Positions 1 to 7,815 of a stretch of DNA of 10,386 nt are shown here, one piece after another. Position 1 is the first letter of the stretch; each line of letters opens with the position of its first letter. The position numbers and the translations under genes were made by a program. The notes under the pieces are model-generated. The model ran no database searches. It saw nothing but the letters and a program-made list of their open reading frames with translations, and was not told the origin of the DNA. The DNA is from JAMORN01 sp027063545 [NCBI: bacterium] (GTDB lineage: Bacteria > JAMORN01), in assembly GCA_027063545.1 (NCBI GenBank), contig JAMORN010000076.1, forward strand, positions 1 through 10,386. The letters are read 5' to 3'.

Positions 1-914
1 ATCCAGTAGTTAGATACTAAATCATATTTATGATATTCTAAAGGTAAACCTATGGTAAAATTACCGTTAATTTTATACCCTGGTTCTACATAAATAAAAT
101 AGTCTTCATCTGGTATAAAATCTAAAACCTTATCATCATCTAATTTCTTATATACTGATGTTGAAATATAATACTTATCAAAATCAAAGTTACTTTCTAC
201 AAGAAAATTTAATCCTGAGGAATCAGATTTTTTCATATATCCTAAATCAAATTTCAAATCAAAAAAATTCTTTTTAACCTTAAATTCAACACCTGCATTT
301 ATTATTGTATCAAAATCTATTTTCTTTAAAGTAAAAATAGTTTGTGATTCTATTTTAAAATCTTTCTCTGTAGTATTTTTATAAGTTAAAATTAATCCAC
401 CTTCCCTAGATCCCTTTTCATCATCTAAAGCACCTATAAAAAATCCTAAATCCAAAGAATCATATACCATTTTATTTATCTGTATCCCCCTTACATATTG
501 CTCTGGAGTAATAACACTTTTTCTTAACTTATAATAGTAGTAATTAAATGTTCCAAATTGATAAGCTAAATCACCAACAATCCAGCTTAACCCTACAAGA
601 TTAAACTCAAGCCATGCACCATCAAAAGCTATATTTGTCCATCTTTGATTAGAAGTTACAAGACCTACTGGTGGATATATAGCCTCTCCTGCTGTATCTT
701 CAGTAGTAGCACTAATAGCTAAATTAACCTTTACATCTTCTGAAAATTCTTTTGTAATAGTTACTCCTAAATCATGAGAATTATAAGACTCTCCCGTTTG
801 AAAATCATACCAAACATCACCATCAAAATCACCTGAAATTTTAATATTTCCGTCTTCAGCATATAGAGTAGTGAATCCTATTACCATTAGCATTACTAAA
901 TACCACCTTTTCAT
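1..914 (-). CDS. Exported outer-membrane beta-barrel-like protein, C-terminus beyond the window
   Basis: The reading frame is open from an ATG at 914 to the left edge, giving 304 visible residues with no stop, so the protein is partial. The start is fixed by a strong ribosome site (AAAGGAGG) just upstream. The N-terminus is a signal peptide: MKRW, a hydrophobic stretch, then a likely cut after LYA at residue 19. The mature part is rich in aromatic residues and alternating polar and hydrophobic strands, such as IKISGDFDGDVWYDF near residues 24-38, which is the pattern of porin-like barrels. There is no cysteine at the cleavage site, so it is not a lipoprotein. I do not recognise the family, so an outer-membrane barrel is an inference from composition and signal. 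It is divergent from the kinase-fold gene at 1169, and the two share a 254-base intergenic region containing a palindrome. Confidence 0.75.
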   Translation of the reverse strand, partial: MKRWYLVMLMVIGFTTLYAEDGNIKISGDFDGDVWYDFQTGESYNSHDLGVTITKEFSEDVKVNLAISATTEDTAGEAIYPPVGLVTSNQRWTNIAFDGAWLEFNLVGLSWIVGDLAYQFGTFNYYYYKLRKSVITPEQYVRGIQINKMVYDSLDLGFFIGALDDEKGSREGGLILTYKNTTEKDFKIESQTIFTLKKIDFDTIINAGVEFKVKKNFFDLKFDLGYMKKSDSSGLNFLVESNFDFDKYYISTSVYKKLDDDKVLDFIPDEDYFIYVEPGYKINGNFTIGLPLEYHKYDLVSNYW

Positions 915-975
915 ACAACCTCCTTTGTTTTAAACTTTTTTATTTTTCATTTTATTATTTTTTCTAGTAGCAAAT

Positions 976-1004
976 ATAATACCAATTTTTTATCTTTTTT
1001 TTAA
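976..1004 (-). promoter_or_regulatory. Candidate promoter of the barrel gene
   Basis: On the minus strand TTAAAA (1004-999) and TATTAT (981-976) are separated by 17 bases and lie about 60 bases upstream of the barrel start at 914. In such AT-rich DNA similar matches are common. A second TATAAT on this strand at 1064-1059 is an alternative. Confidence 0.35.
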
Positions 1005-1029
1005 TATAAATTCATTATTTGTTTTATGC

Positions 1030-1065
1030 ATATAATATATATACATTTTTGTTTATATATTATAT
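1030..1065. repeat. AT-only inverted repeat, 12-bp arms
   Basis: Positions 1030-1041 and 1054-1065 are exact reverse complements separated by 12 bases. The arms are only A and T, so chance is a real possibility. The right arm includes a minus-strand TATAAT. Confidence 0.35.
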
Positions 1066-1085
1066 TTTTTAAATTTTAAAAAAAA

Positions 1086-1103
1086 AGTTAGATATATCTA
1101 ACT
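1086..1103. promoter_or_regulatory. Perfect 18-bp palindrome, possible operator
   Basis: AGTTAGATA is followed directly by its exact reverse complement TATCTAACT. It lies in the region between the divergent barrel and kinase-fold genes, just upstream of a perfect TTGACA hexamer. A terminator makes little sense between divergent starts, so a binding site for a dimeric regulator is the better inference. The run of A before it and the T-rich stretch after it mean a weak hairpin cannot be excluded. Confidence 0.5.
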
Positions 1104-1112
1104 ATTATTATT

Positions 1113-1141
1113 TTGACAGAAAAAATTAGTATTTTTAAACC
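1113..1141 (+). promoter_or_regulatory. Candidate promoter of the kinase-fold gene and purE
   Basis: There is a perfect TTGACA at 1113-1118. The best-spaced -10 candidate is weak: TTAAAC at 1135-1140 (16-base spacer) or TAAACC at 1136-1141 (17-base spacer). Transcription from here would give a leader of only about 20-25 bases, in keeping with the lack of a ribosome site before the ATG at 1169. Confidence 0.35.
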
Positions 1142-1168
1142 TTAAAGTCAATAATTTATTTTTTTTAT

Positions 1169-1792
1169 ATGGTTCACTTTGAGAATATAAAAAAAGATAT
1201 AAAAAATCTTAAAATATTCTCTAAAGGCTGGAGAGGTCTTATTTTTACCGGATTCTATAATAATGAAAAGGTAGCTATTAAAGTTGCCAATCGAAAAGAG
1301 GTTATAGAAAATATAAAAATCGAGATAGATAATATTATGTTATTAAGATCTAAAAATTTTTATAATATTCCTGAAATTATTGAATATGGAGAGGATTTTT
1401 TTATATATAAATTTATAGATGCATTTACGTTAAAAGAGGTATTTACCTCTATAGACTTGGAACAAAAAAAAAATATTCTAATTAAAATATTGAATGTTTT
1501 ATATCAATGGGACAAAATAGGTTTTTTTAAAAACGAATTAAAAAAATTAACCACTAATATCCTAATTTCAAATAAACTTGATGTATATTTTATTGATTTT
1601 GAAAAATCTAGGCAAAATAAATTCTATAAAAATATACCACAATATATTCAGTTTCTTAAAAATTTAAATATTCTATCAATGGATGAGGTTTTATATTTCG
1701 GTAAAAATTATAAAAGTAATCCTGATAAAATTTATATAATATTAAAAGATAAAATTTTGTCATCAAAAAAAGATTTTTCTACTTTATTTTAA
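1169..1792 (+). CDS. Small protein-kinase-fold protein (predicted Ser/Thr kinase, Bud32/COG2112-like)
   Basis: The 207-residue protein has the order of motifs of a minimal protein kinase. These are a glycine-loop-like SKGWRGLIF (18-26), VAIK with the ATP-binding lysine at 38, a helix-C glutamate near 52, a hinge around FFIYKFIDAFTL (77-88), a catalytic-loop-like NELKKLTTNILI (122-133), and IDFEKS (142-147) in place of DFG. The catalytic-loop HRD aspartate appears to be replaced by Glu 123, while Asn 130 and Asp 143 are kept. The KGWRG glycine loop resembles the predicted kinases of COG2112, from my memory of that family. The substrate is unknown and activity is not certain. The ATG has no clear ribosome site, and an in-frame TAA at 1136 limits any upstream extension. 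purE starts 38 bases after its stop with no terminator between, so the two are probably co-transcribed. Confidence 0.75.
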   Translation: MVHFENIKKDIKNLKIFSKGWRGLIFTGFYNNEKVAIKVANRKEVIENIKIEIDNIMLLRSKNFYNIPEIIEYGEDFFIYKFIDAFTLKEVFTSIDLEQKKNILIKILNVLYQWDKIGFFKNELKKLTTNILISNKLDVYFIDFEKSRQNKFYKNIPQYIQFLKNLNILSMDEVLYFGKNYKSNPDKIYIILKDKILSSKKDFSTLF

Positions 1793-1830
1793 TTTTTATT
1801 TTTTACTAAATTTTAAAAAAGGAGGTTATT

Positions 1831-2277
1831 ATGCCAAAAATTTTAATAATAGTAGGGAGTAAATCTGATCTACCAAAGGTTGAAAAGTATCTATCTGTTT
1901 TAGAGGAGTTAAATTTAGAATATCAGTTAGAGGTAGCCTCTGCTCATAGAACACCTGAAAAAGTTAAAGAATTAGCAGAAACAGCAAGAGAAAAAGGATT
2001 TGAAGTTATAGTAACAGGTGCTGGGCTTGCAGCAGCACTTCCTGGAGTAGTAGCTGCTCATACAACACTGCCTGTTATTGGAGTTCCCATAGCAGCAGGT
2101 GCTTTAAATGGCATTGATGCCTTGTATTCAATCGTTCAAATGCCACCTGGTATACCTGTTGGCACAATGGGAATTGATAACTTTAGAAATGCATTTATTT
2201 ACGCTGCACATATTCTATCTGTTAAATATCCAGAAATAGAACAATCGCTAAAAAAGTATAGAGAAAATCATAAATAG
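1831..2277 (+). CDS. purE: 5-(carboxyamino)imidazole ribonucleotide mutase, PurE
   Basis: PurE makes the carboxylated aminoimidazole ribonucleotide (CAIR) of de novo purine synthesis, in class I enzymes by moving the carboxylate of N5-CAIR. The 148 residues show the family signatures: GSKSD (9-13), SAHRTP (37-42) with the essential histidine at 39, GAGLAAALPG (63-72) and QMPPGIPVGT (103-112). The length is close to the usual 150-170. The start is fixed by AAAAAAGGAGG before the ATG. In the common class I form the third motif reads GAGGAAHLPG, and here the histidine position is Ala 69. The motif is still unlike the GRSN form of class II, so I call it a variant class I enzyme. No purK or other pur gene is in the window. 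It lies downstream of the kinase-fold gene and is followed by a strong terminator. Confidence 0.95.
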   Translation: MPKILIIVGSKSDLPKVEKYLSVLEELNLEYQLEVASAHRTPEKVKELAETAREKGFEVIVTGAGLAAALPGVVAAHTTLPVIGVPIAAGALNGIDALYSIVQMPPGIPVGTMGIDNFRNAFIYAAHILSVKYPEIEQSLKKYRENHK

Positions 2278-2300
2278 TAAAAAAAAGAGTAATATAAATA

Positions 2301-2327
2301 GGGAGGATTCTCCTCCCTTTTTTCTTT
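2301..2327 (+). terminator. Intrinsic terminator after purE
   Basis: GGGAGGA (2301-2307) pairs with TCCTCCC (2311-2317) across a three-base loop. The stem is followed by TTTTTTCTTTT. It begins 24 bases after the purE stop and separates purE from the decayed gene downstream. Confidence 0.9.
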
Positions 2328-2374
2328 TATATCCCAATATCTAATTTCTTTTTATTCAATACATAAAAAAATTG

Positions 2375-2403
2375 TTAAATATTTTTTTCTCTATTCGTAT
2401 AAT
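2375..2403 (+). promoter_or_regulatory. Candidate promoter of the decayed iron-sulfur gene
   Basis: A perfect TATAAT lies at 2398-2403, with TTAAAT 17 bases upstream at 2375-2380. It stands about 30 bases before the start codons at 2434 and 2438, which follow an AAGAGG ribosome site. The promoter region therefore looks intact although the coding part is broken. Confidence 0.45.
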
Positions 2404-2433
2404 CATATTGAAAACTAAAAAAAGAGGTATTTT

Positions 2434-3023
2434 ATGTATGACATTACATTTACTTTATACTCTAATAACAGACAAAAATCCATTTTGTTCAACCTATTGT
2501 CCTCGGTGATCATTTTTATCTATAATAATGGAGAAAATCTCAATGAAATGGGAAATTTCCCCTTTTATTAAATCTAAATATACTAGATATGCTGTTTTAT
2601 ATATTTTATTATGTTCCTTTCCATTGGATCTTAAAAAGTCTAGAAAATGGTATAACTACAGGCTATGTAATTTCTACTATATTTTTTATCATTTTTGCTA
2701 TTTTATATCAACCTAGAACATGGGGTAGTATATGCCAAATTGGTGTTAGGTTAAGATTTTTACAAAAATATAATCTAACACATGTAATTAATCCAATCTA
2801 TGTTATTAAATATCAAAAAATTGTAATATCTTTCATAGTAATTATTGATGCAAAAACACCCACTGATTATGAAAATTATTTAATAACCTCTAATAGTAGC
2901 TATAATTTCTACCAAAATAATATCAATAAAAAAGATTATAGCTACAACTTTATTAATCAAAAAATTAAGAAATATAAAAAACAATATAGATCCAGAAAAT
3001 GGGAAAAGAGAGGCCTCCACTAA
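2434..3023 (+). pseudogene. Decayed gene for a CPRG-type 4Fe-4S-binding membrane protein
   Basis: No single frame covers this stretch, but two frames join into one recognisable protein. From the ATG at 2438 the frame reads KNPFCSTYCPR and then TGA (2507-2509) where the family has Gly, so one base change (GGA to TGA) would explain it. The same frame then gives SFLSIIMEKISMKWEISPF and TRYAVLYILL. Around the A-run at 2633-2637 the match moves to another frame, which gives SLENGITTGYVISTIFFIIF (membrane segment) and AILYQPRTWGSICQIG (2703-2744). The family form of that last motif is PRTWCxxCPxG, so the first Cys and the Pro are changed. Further on, AKTPTDYE (2850-2873) resembles a ferredoxin CxxCxxxCP motif that has lost its cysteines. 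The frame ends at TAA 3021-3023, inside the terminator. Known relatives are NapH-like polyferredoxins that carry electrons at the membrane. Family assignment is from memory of motifs. The alternative is that the 144-residue frame at 2589-3023 is a separate expressed membrane protein. Confidence 0.65.
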
Positions 3024-3043
3024 TAGAAGTGGAGGCTTTATTA
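3013..3043. terminator. Hairpin terminator between convergent genes
   Basis: GCCTCCACT (3013-3021) pairs exactly with AGTGGAGGC (3028-3036) around a six-base loop. On the plus strand it is followed by TTTATTA and ends the decayed gene, whose stop codon lies in the loop boundary. On the minus strand it lies about 30 bases past the pgi stop and is followed by CTCTCTTTTC, a weaker tail, so it probably serves both directions. Confidence 0.8.
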
Positions 3044-3066
3044 CGATTATATGATTAATTAATATT

Positions 3067-4539
3067 TTATCTATTCTTTCTTTGCTTAATTTCTTTTAAT
3101 TTAGGTCCTAAAAGTTTTTTATAAGCCTCAACTCCCGGTTGATTAAAAGCATCTACATCTGCAAGTTCACCTTCATATGCAACGGTTAAAGCTAAAAGAT
3201 ATAAAAGTTGACCTAGATAATACTCATTTAATTCTGGTAAAACAAACTTAGCAGAATATCTTCCTTCTGATATTAAGGCTTCAGCATTTGACTCTAACGC
3301 AGCATTTAAAGCCTCACTCATCATTATTCCGTCTAAAGCCTCTAATTTTTCAAATTCTTTATATGGATTATGAATTTCTATATCATTCTTCCAATTTCTA
3401 ATTTCTATAAATTGAACCACTTTATCTAATTTTCCTTCTTGATGCTGTTGTGTTTGAGCATGCATATCTGTAGTACCAACCGCTACAATTGGTGTTCTTC
3501 CATAATAAACTACTTCTCCCTTTCTATTATATTTCTTACCTAAAGATTCTGCTAATAATTGAATATACCACTCACTCATTGATTTTAAATAATCTGCATA
3601 TGGCATCATTACTTCTATATCCCTACCATGATTTTCACTTGCTAAAAATTTTAGTACAGCATTCATTAATGCAGGATTTTTATATACATCAGCACTCTTA
3701 CAAGCCTGATCCATATCCCTTGCACCTTCTAAAAACTTTTCTATATCAAATCCTAAAACTACACCTGTAGACAGACCTACTTCGGAAAAAATTGAAAATC
3801 TTCCTCCAACTCCATCAGGCACACTAAACATCTGCCATTCATTAGCTTTTGCTATTTTATGTAAAATTGTTTCCTTTTCATCTTCTCTTAAATCAGTAAT
3901 AGCTGTTACATCTACTTCAAAAAGCTCATTCTTATTTTCTAAATATTCCTTTATTACAAAAAAATTAGCCATTGTCTCTATTGTAGAACCACTTTTAGAA
4001 ATTACTACTAACATAATTTTAAACTTCTTACCTGTATGTTTTACTTTTTGTTCAGCTTTTAAGGTTAAAGTCTTTAATAAATCAGTTGTTCTATGAGGGT
4101 CCAAATTATTTCCACTAAAATAGTATTCTGGTCTTCCATCTCTTTCTTCTGGAGTTTTATAATTCCAAAATTCTCCGCCCATAATATCAAAAATAACTTT
4201 ATTACCTAAAAAACTTCCTCCTATTCCTAAAGAAATAACTGCATCAAAATTGTATCTTAAAGATTCTCCCCAATCTTTTAATGCTTTAATCCTTTGTGGT
4301 GTATTTATACCATTATTTGTAATATAAGGTAATTTTGCAAAACAAACCTTTTCAGGTTCTCCATCTTTTGATAAATGGCCTTTTATAAAACAATCCTTTC
4401 TCATTACCTCTATTGCTTCATGAGCCTGTTTAATTTTTTCAGAGATAGATTCAATTTCTTTTTCTTCAACTAATCCCTCACCTAACAATTTACTAAAATC
4501 AAACTCAAATCCTGAATCTAAAACTATCTTCTTCTCCAT
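3067..4539 (-). CDS. pgi: Glucose-6-phosphate isomerase
   Basis: This cytosolic enzyme interconverts glucose 6-phosphate and fructose 6-phosphate, in glycolysis or gluconeogenesis. The 490 residues show the family signatures in order: SLGIGGS (103-109), the phosphate-binding SKSGSTIET (181-189), GGRFSIFSEVG (245-255) with the conserved Arg 247, QLLAESLGKK (327-336) with the catalytic Glu 331, the His in QQHQEGK (366), and QPGVEAYKK near the end with Lys 474. All expected active-site residues are present and the length is normal. The ATG at 4539 follows AAGGAG at a nine-base spacing. It starts 53 bases after the Omp85 gene on the same strand with no terminator between, so it is probably the last gene of the rpmE cluster. 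An AT-rich inverted repeat in the gap could allow separate control. Confidence 0.97.
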   Translation of the reverse strand: MEKKIVLDSGFEFDFSKLLGEGLVEEKEIESISEKIKQAHEAIEVMRKDCFIKGHLSKDGEPEKVCFAKLPYITNNGINTPQRIKALKDWGESLRYNFDAVISLGIGGSFLGNKVIFDIMGGEFWNYKTPEERDGRPEYYFSGNNLDPHRTTDLLKTLTLKAEQKVKHTGKKFKIMLVVISKSGSTIETMANFFVIKEYLENKNELFEVDVTAITDLREDEKETILHKIAKANEWQMFSVPDGVGGRFSIFSEVGLSTGVVLGFDIEKFLEGARDMDQACKSADVYKNPALMNAVLKFLASENHGRDIEVMMPYADYLKSMSEWYIQLLAESLGKKYNRKGEVVYYGRTPIVAVGTTDMHAQTQQHQEGKLDKVVQFIEIRNWKNDIEIHNPYKEFEKLEALDGIMMSEALNAALESNAEALISEGRYSAKFVLPELNEYYLGQLLYLLALTVAYEGELADVDAFNQPGVEAYKKLLGPKLKEIKQRKNR

Positions 4540-4560
4540 ACTACCATACTCCTTTTTTCT

Positions 4561-4588
4561 TATTTAAGTTTAAAAATTTACTTAAATA
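4561..4588. repeat. Inverted repeat between the Omp85 gene and pgi
   Basis: TATTTAAGT (4561-4569) and ACTTAAATA (4580-4588) are exact reverse complements with a ten-base spacer. On the minus strand it is followed by AGAAAAAAGG and not a T-run, so it is not a good terminator. It sits just before the pgi ribosome site. A binding site or an mRNA hairpin are both possible. Confidence 0.4.
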
Positions 4589-4592
4589 TTTA

Positions 4593-5873
4593 CTAAAAAA
4601 TAAATGTATTTGATACAAAAATAGAAAATTTTTTTTCTTTATTTATACCTATGTCAATACTTCCATATTGAGAAAATTTTACATTCCAACCTCTTATTCC
4701 TACTCCATACGACCAATAATAATTCCCATTTACTCCAAAATCTCTTTGTAGTCTTGCCACATCAAACCATATACCTATTAAAAAATATGTTTCTAAAAAA
4801 TCTCCTATCCAATTTAACTTTATATTATCTTTTAAATGATATATAGGATATACAAGCTCTGTCTGTAAAATATTAAGAATATTTACACCTTCTCTATCAT
4901 AAGGAAGGGAACTAAGAGGATATACTCTTATTGTATTATCACCACCTGCAAAAAAACGTTGATAGAAATAAATTTTATTACTATTGAATATTAAATATTC
5001 TCCCTTTCTAATCATAAATAGAAAATTATAAAAATCTCTTATTAAAGACCCTTCCAGTATTAACTTATAATAATCTACATCCCAGGATTTCCCCCCATAT
5101 CGTTTCAACATAACCTTTGCATAGGTCCTTTTTTTAGGATAATATCTAAAATCGCTTTCAAAAAATTTCCATTCAATACCTACAAATGGATATTTATTTT
5201 GTTTTATATATAAATTTAAAGAATCTACTCTATCTAATTGAAAACCAATATATAGTCTTACACCTTGAAGTTTATTATTTTGACGTCCTAAAATAAAACT
5301 TATATTTTCTTTTTCTTCTGTTAAATTCTCGATTTTAAGCGAGGGAGTATTTATATATAATGTATTTACTCCTAATATTATCTTATTTTTTGTTAGGGAA
5401 GGGTTATATAATCCAAAACTAAAAATTTTTCTTTTATAACCTTCTATATAAAAAGAATTTAACTCATTAAAACCATTTAGATTTTTTAAACGTAATAAAA
5501 AAGAAGCTGTTATAAACCATTCGTTTCCATTAGGTAAAGATATATAATGTAATTGGGGTAAAAAATAACTATATGTTTTATCTTCTAAATAATATATTAA
5601 AGTAGCGCTATCATGATTTTCTTCTATAAAAATTTTTACATCTCTAAAAATCTTTTCATCATATAGTCTTCTAATATCCCCATTTATATCTTTTATAGAA
5701 TACTTTTTTCCTTCTTTTATTTTAATAATATTCCTTAAAATAGGCTCCTTAATTTTATAATTCCCCTCAAAAAATATTTTCTTAATATATAGAGAATCTT
5801 CAGTAAGAGAATTAGCTGATATATTAAATAATGAATAAAATATAAATAAAACTATTAATAATCTTTTTATCAA
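4593..5873 (-). CDS. Omp85-family outer-membrane protein (BamA/TamA-like) with one POTRA domain
   Basis: Omp85 proteins insert or export proteins at the outer membrane, but the exact job of this one cannot be read. The 426 residues begin with a signal peptide (MIKRLL, hydrophobic stretch, ending near NISANS). Then comes one POTRA domain at about 27-98, with IKKIFFEGNYKIKEPIL and a RRLYDEKIFRDVKI segment typical of POTRA repeats. The rest is a beta barrel that ends in a terminal Phe (SNTFIF). The loop-6 motif is FFAGGDNTIRVYP (307-319). The family norm is (V/I)RG(F/Y), so the glycine is Val here while the key Arg 316 is kept. BamA usually has five POTRA domains and about 800 residues, so this is a shorter relative and not BamA itself. 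The start is a TTG with AAGGAA seven bases upstream. It begins 3 bases after the prmC stop, which suggests coupled translation. Confidence 0.85.
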   Translation of the reverse strand: MIKRLLIVLFIFYSLFNISANSLTEDSLYIKKIFFEGNYKIKEPILRNIIKIKEGKKYSIKDINGDIRRLYDEKIFRDVKIFIEENHDSATLIYYLEDKTYSYFLPQLHYISLPNGNEWFITASFLLRLKNLNGFNELNSFYIEGYKRKIFSFGLYNPSLTKNKIILGVNTLYINTPSLKIENLTEEKENISFILGRQNNKLQGVRLYIGFQLDRVDSLNLYIKQNKYPFVGIEWKFFESDFRYYPKKRTYAKVMLKRYGGKSWDVDYYKLILEGSLIRDFYNFLFMIRKGEYLIFNSNKIYFYQRFFAGGDNTIRVYPLSSLPYDREGVNILNILQTELVYPIYHLKDNIKLNWIGDFLETYFLIGIWFDVARLQRDFGVNGNYYWSYGVGIRGWNVKFSQYGSIDIGINKEKKFSIFVSNTFIF

Positions 5874-5876
5874 ACT

Positions 5877-6770
5877 TTATTCCTTTTTTATAATCATAAA
5901 CCTCCAGTTTCCAAAAGAATCCTTTACTATATCTATTTTAAAATTTTTATATATATTTTTCAATCCTTCTATCTGTTCTTTTCTACCAAACTCAAAAATA
6001 AAATATCCTCCTTCTCTTAAAACTTTCATTATAGATTCAGAATTTTTTCTATGAAATAATAACCCATCTTTCCCAGAAATTAAAGCAATCTCAGGCTCCC
6101 ATCTCTTTATTTCATCTTGTAAAGTTGGAAATATATCTTCTTCAATATAAGGAGGATTAGAAACTATAATATCAAATATTTCTCTTTTAAAACAAGTAGT
6201 CCCATCGCAATTTACTATATTCACATCTAAGTTATATCTATCTCTATTTATTTTACTGACATCTATAGCTTCTTTAGATATATCAGATAATGTTATTTCT
6301 AAATCTTTTTTTAATAATTTTAAGGTGATACCTATTACCCCACTACCTGCTGCTAAATCTAAAATTTTTAATTGGGTACTATTAAAATTATTTCTTATTA
6401 TATTTAATACAACATCAATTAAATCTTCTGTCTCTTGTCGAGGAATTAAAACACCTTCTCTTACATAAAATTCATAACTGTAAAAATTTACTTTCCCAAC
6501 TATATATTCTATTGGTTTCCTTTCAAAAACTCTCTGTCTTATTAATTCTCTTATTTCTAGTTTTTCTTCTTCTTTTATTTCTTTTTCAAAATTCAAGTAA
6601 ATATCTACTCTATTTTTAAAACCCAAAACATGTTGAAATATAAGTTCAGTATTGAATCTTGGATTTTCAATTTTCTTATCCTTTAGATAATTGAGAGTTG
6701 TATCAAAGAGATCCTTTAGATTCCAATATCTACGAGCTTTAGGATCATAACTTTTTGAAATATTCCTCAT
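5877..6770 (-). CDS. prmC: Release factor glutamine methyltransferase, PrmC
   Basis: PrmC uses S-adenosylmethionine to methylate the glutamine of the GGQ motif in peptide-chain release factors. The 297 residues contain an N-terminal helical substrate domain, the family motif IPRQETE (109-115), the SAM-binding loop [13 protein letters not shown] (136-148) and the catalytic NPPY (205-208) that holds the glutamine. The usual loop is DLGTGSG, and here it reads DLAAGSG. Length is slightly above the usual 275-290 because about 16 residues precede the typical start. The ATG at 6770 lies inside prfA, giving a 26-base overlap, and has no ribosome site in front of it, so translation is probably coupled. 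No other ATG, GTG or TTG lies in frame near the expected start. Its target PrfA is encoded directly upstream. Confidence 0.95.
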   Translation of the reverse strand: MRNISKSYDPKARRYWNLKDLFDTTLNYLKDKKIENPRFNTELIFQHVLGFKNRVDIYLNFEKEIKEEEKLEIRELIRQRVFERKPIEYIVGKVNFYSYEFYVREGVLIPRQETEDLIDVVLNIIRNNFNSTQLKILDLAAGSGVIGITLKLLKKDLEITLSDISKEAIDVSKINRDRYNLDVNIVNCDGTTCFKREIFDIIVSNPPYIEEDIFPTLQDEIKRWEPEIALISGKDGLLFHRKNSESIMKVLREGGYFIFEFGRKEQIEGLKNIYKNFKIDIVKDSFGNWRFMIIKKE

Positions 6771-7815
6771 ATTCCGCAGATTTTAAAGCTTCTATAAATG
6801 GCATAATATCACCATCTAATACTTCTTCTAAATTATATAAAGTTAAATTTATTCTATGATCTGTAACTCTATTTTGAGGGAAATTATAAGTTCTTATTTT
6901 TTCAGATCTATCCCCACTCCTAACCATAGATTTTCTCATAGAAGATTCTTTTTCCATCCTCTTTCTCATCTCTATTTCATAAAGTTTAGATCTCAAAATT
7001 CTTAATGCTTTTTCTTTATTTTGATGCTGAGATCTTTCATCCTGACATGAAACTACAATACCTGTAGGAATATGAGTAATTCTAACAGCAGATTCTGTTT
7101 TATTAACGTATTGTCCTCCAGCTCCTGAGGCCCTAAATGTATCTACTCTTAAATCTTCCTCTTTTATATCTATATCAAACTCTTCAGCTTCAGGCATTAC
7201 TACAACACTTGCTGCTGAAGTATGGATTCGGCCTTGAGATTCTGTTACAGGAACTCTCTGAACCCTATGGACACCTCCTTCATATTTTAAAAGTCCATAA
7301 GCATCTGGCCCTGAAACCATAAAAATAATTTCCTTATATCCTCCTAAATCAGAGGGAGTAGATGACATAATCTCTATCTTAAAACCCTGCCTTTCAGCAA
7401 ATCTAACATACATTCTATATAAATCTCCAGCAAAAATAGCTGCTTCCTCCCCTCCTGTCCCTGCTCTTATTTCCATAATAGCATTTTTATGATCTTCAGG
7501 AGAAGGTGGTACTAAAGCTAACTTAACCTTCTCTTCTAATTTTTGTAGTTTCTTCTGAGATTCTATCAATTCTTTTTCTATAGATTCCTTTAACTCTTCA
7601 TCATCAAATGCTTCTTTCAACATTTCTTTATATTCTTCTACTTCCTTCTGAGCATTCTCATACTCATCAATTATACTTATATTCTTTTTTAATTTCGCAT
7701 ACTTTTGGGATAATTCTTTAAATTTATTATTATCACTTATAACATCAGGATCCTGCAATTTATTTTCTAATTCTTTAAATTCCTCTCTTAATTTGGAAAT
7801 TGCCTTCTCAAACAT
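6745..7815 (-). CDS. prfA: Peptide chain release factor 1
   Basis: RF1 reads UAA and UAG stop codons on the ribosome and triggers release of the finished protein. The 356 residues match the family length. Two features identify it as RF1 and not RF2: the stop-reading tripeptide PVT (189-191, the PxT motif) and the absence of the RF2 SPF. The catalytic GGQ is at 233-235 in [16 protein letters not shown], followed by the conserved region to the C-terminus. The N-terminal part to about residue 105 is a helical domain rich in Glu and Lys. The ATG overlaps the rpmE stop by one base (TAATG), so the two are translationally coupled. prmC, whose product methylates Gln 235, overlaps its 3' end. Confidence 0.97.
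   Translation of the reverse strand: MFEKAISKLREEFKELENKLQDPDVISDNNKFKELSQKYAKLKKNISIIDEYENAQKEVEEYKEMLKEAFDDEELKESIEKELIESQKKLQKLEEKVKLALVPPSPEDHKNAIMEIRAGTGGEEAAIFAGDLYRMYVRFAERQGFKIEIMSSTPSDLGGYKEIIFMVSGPDAYGLLKYEGGVHRVQRVPVTESQGRIHTSAASVVVMPEAEEFDIDIKEEDLRVDTFRASGAGGQYVNKTESAVRITHIPTGIVVSCQDERSQHQNKEKALRILRSKLYEIEMRKRMEKESSMRKSMVRSGDRSEKIRTYNFPQNRVTDHRINLTLYNLEEVLDGDIMPFIEALKSAEYEEYFKKL

Noticed and set aside
2507-2509. The TGA inside the iron-sulfur gene as a recoded codon (Trp or selenocysteine).
   Set aside because: Other genes use TGG for Trp, prfA ends in TGA, and a frameshift and lost cysteines follow downstream. Decay explains all of these together.
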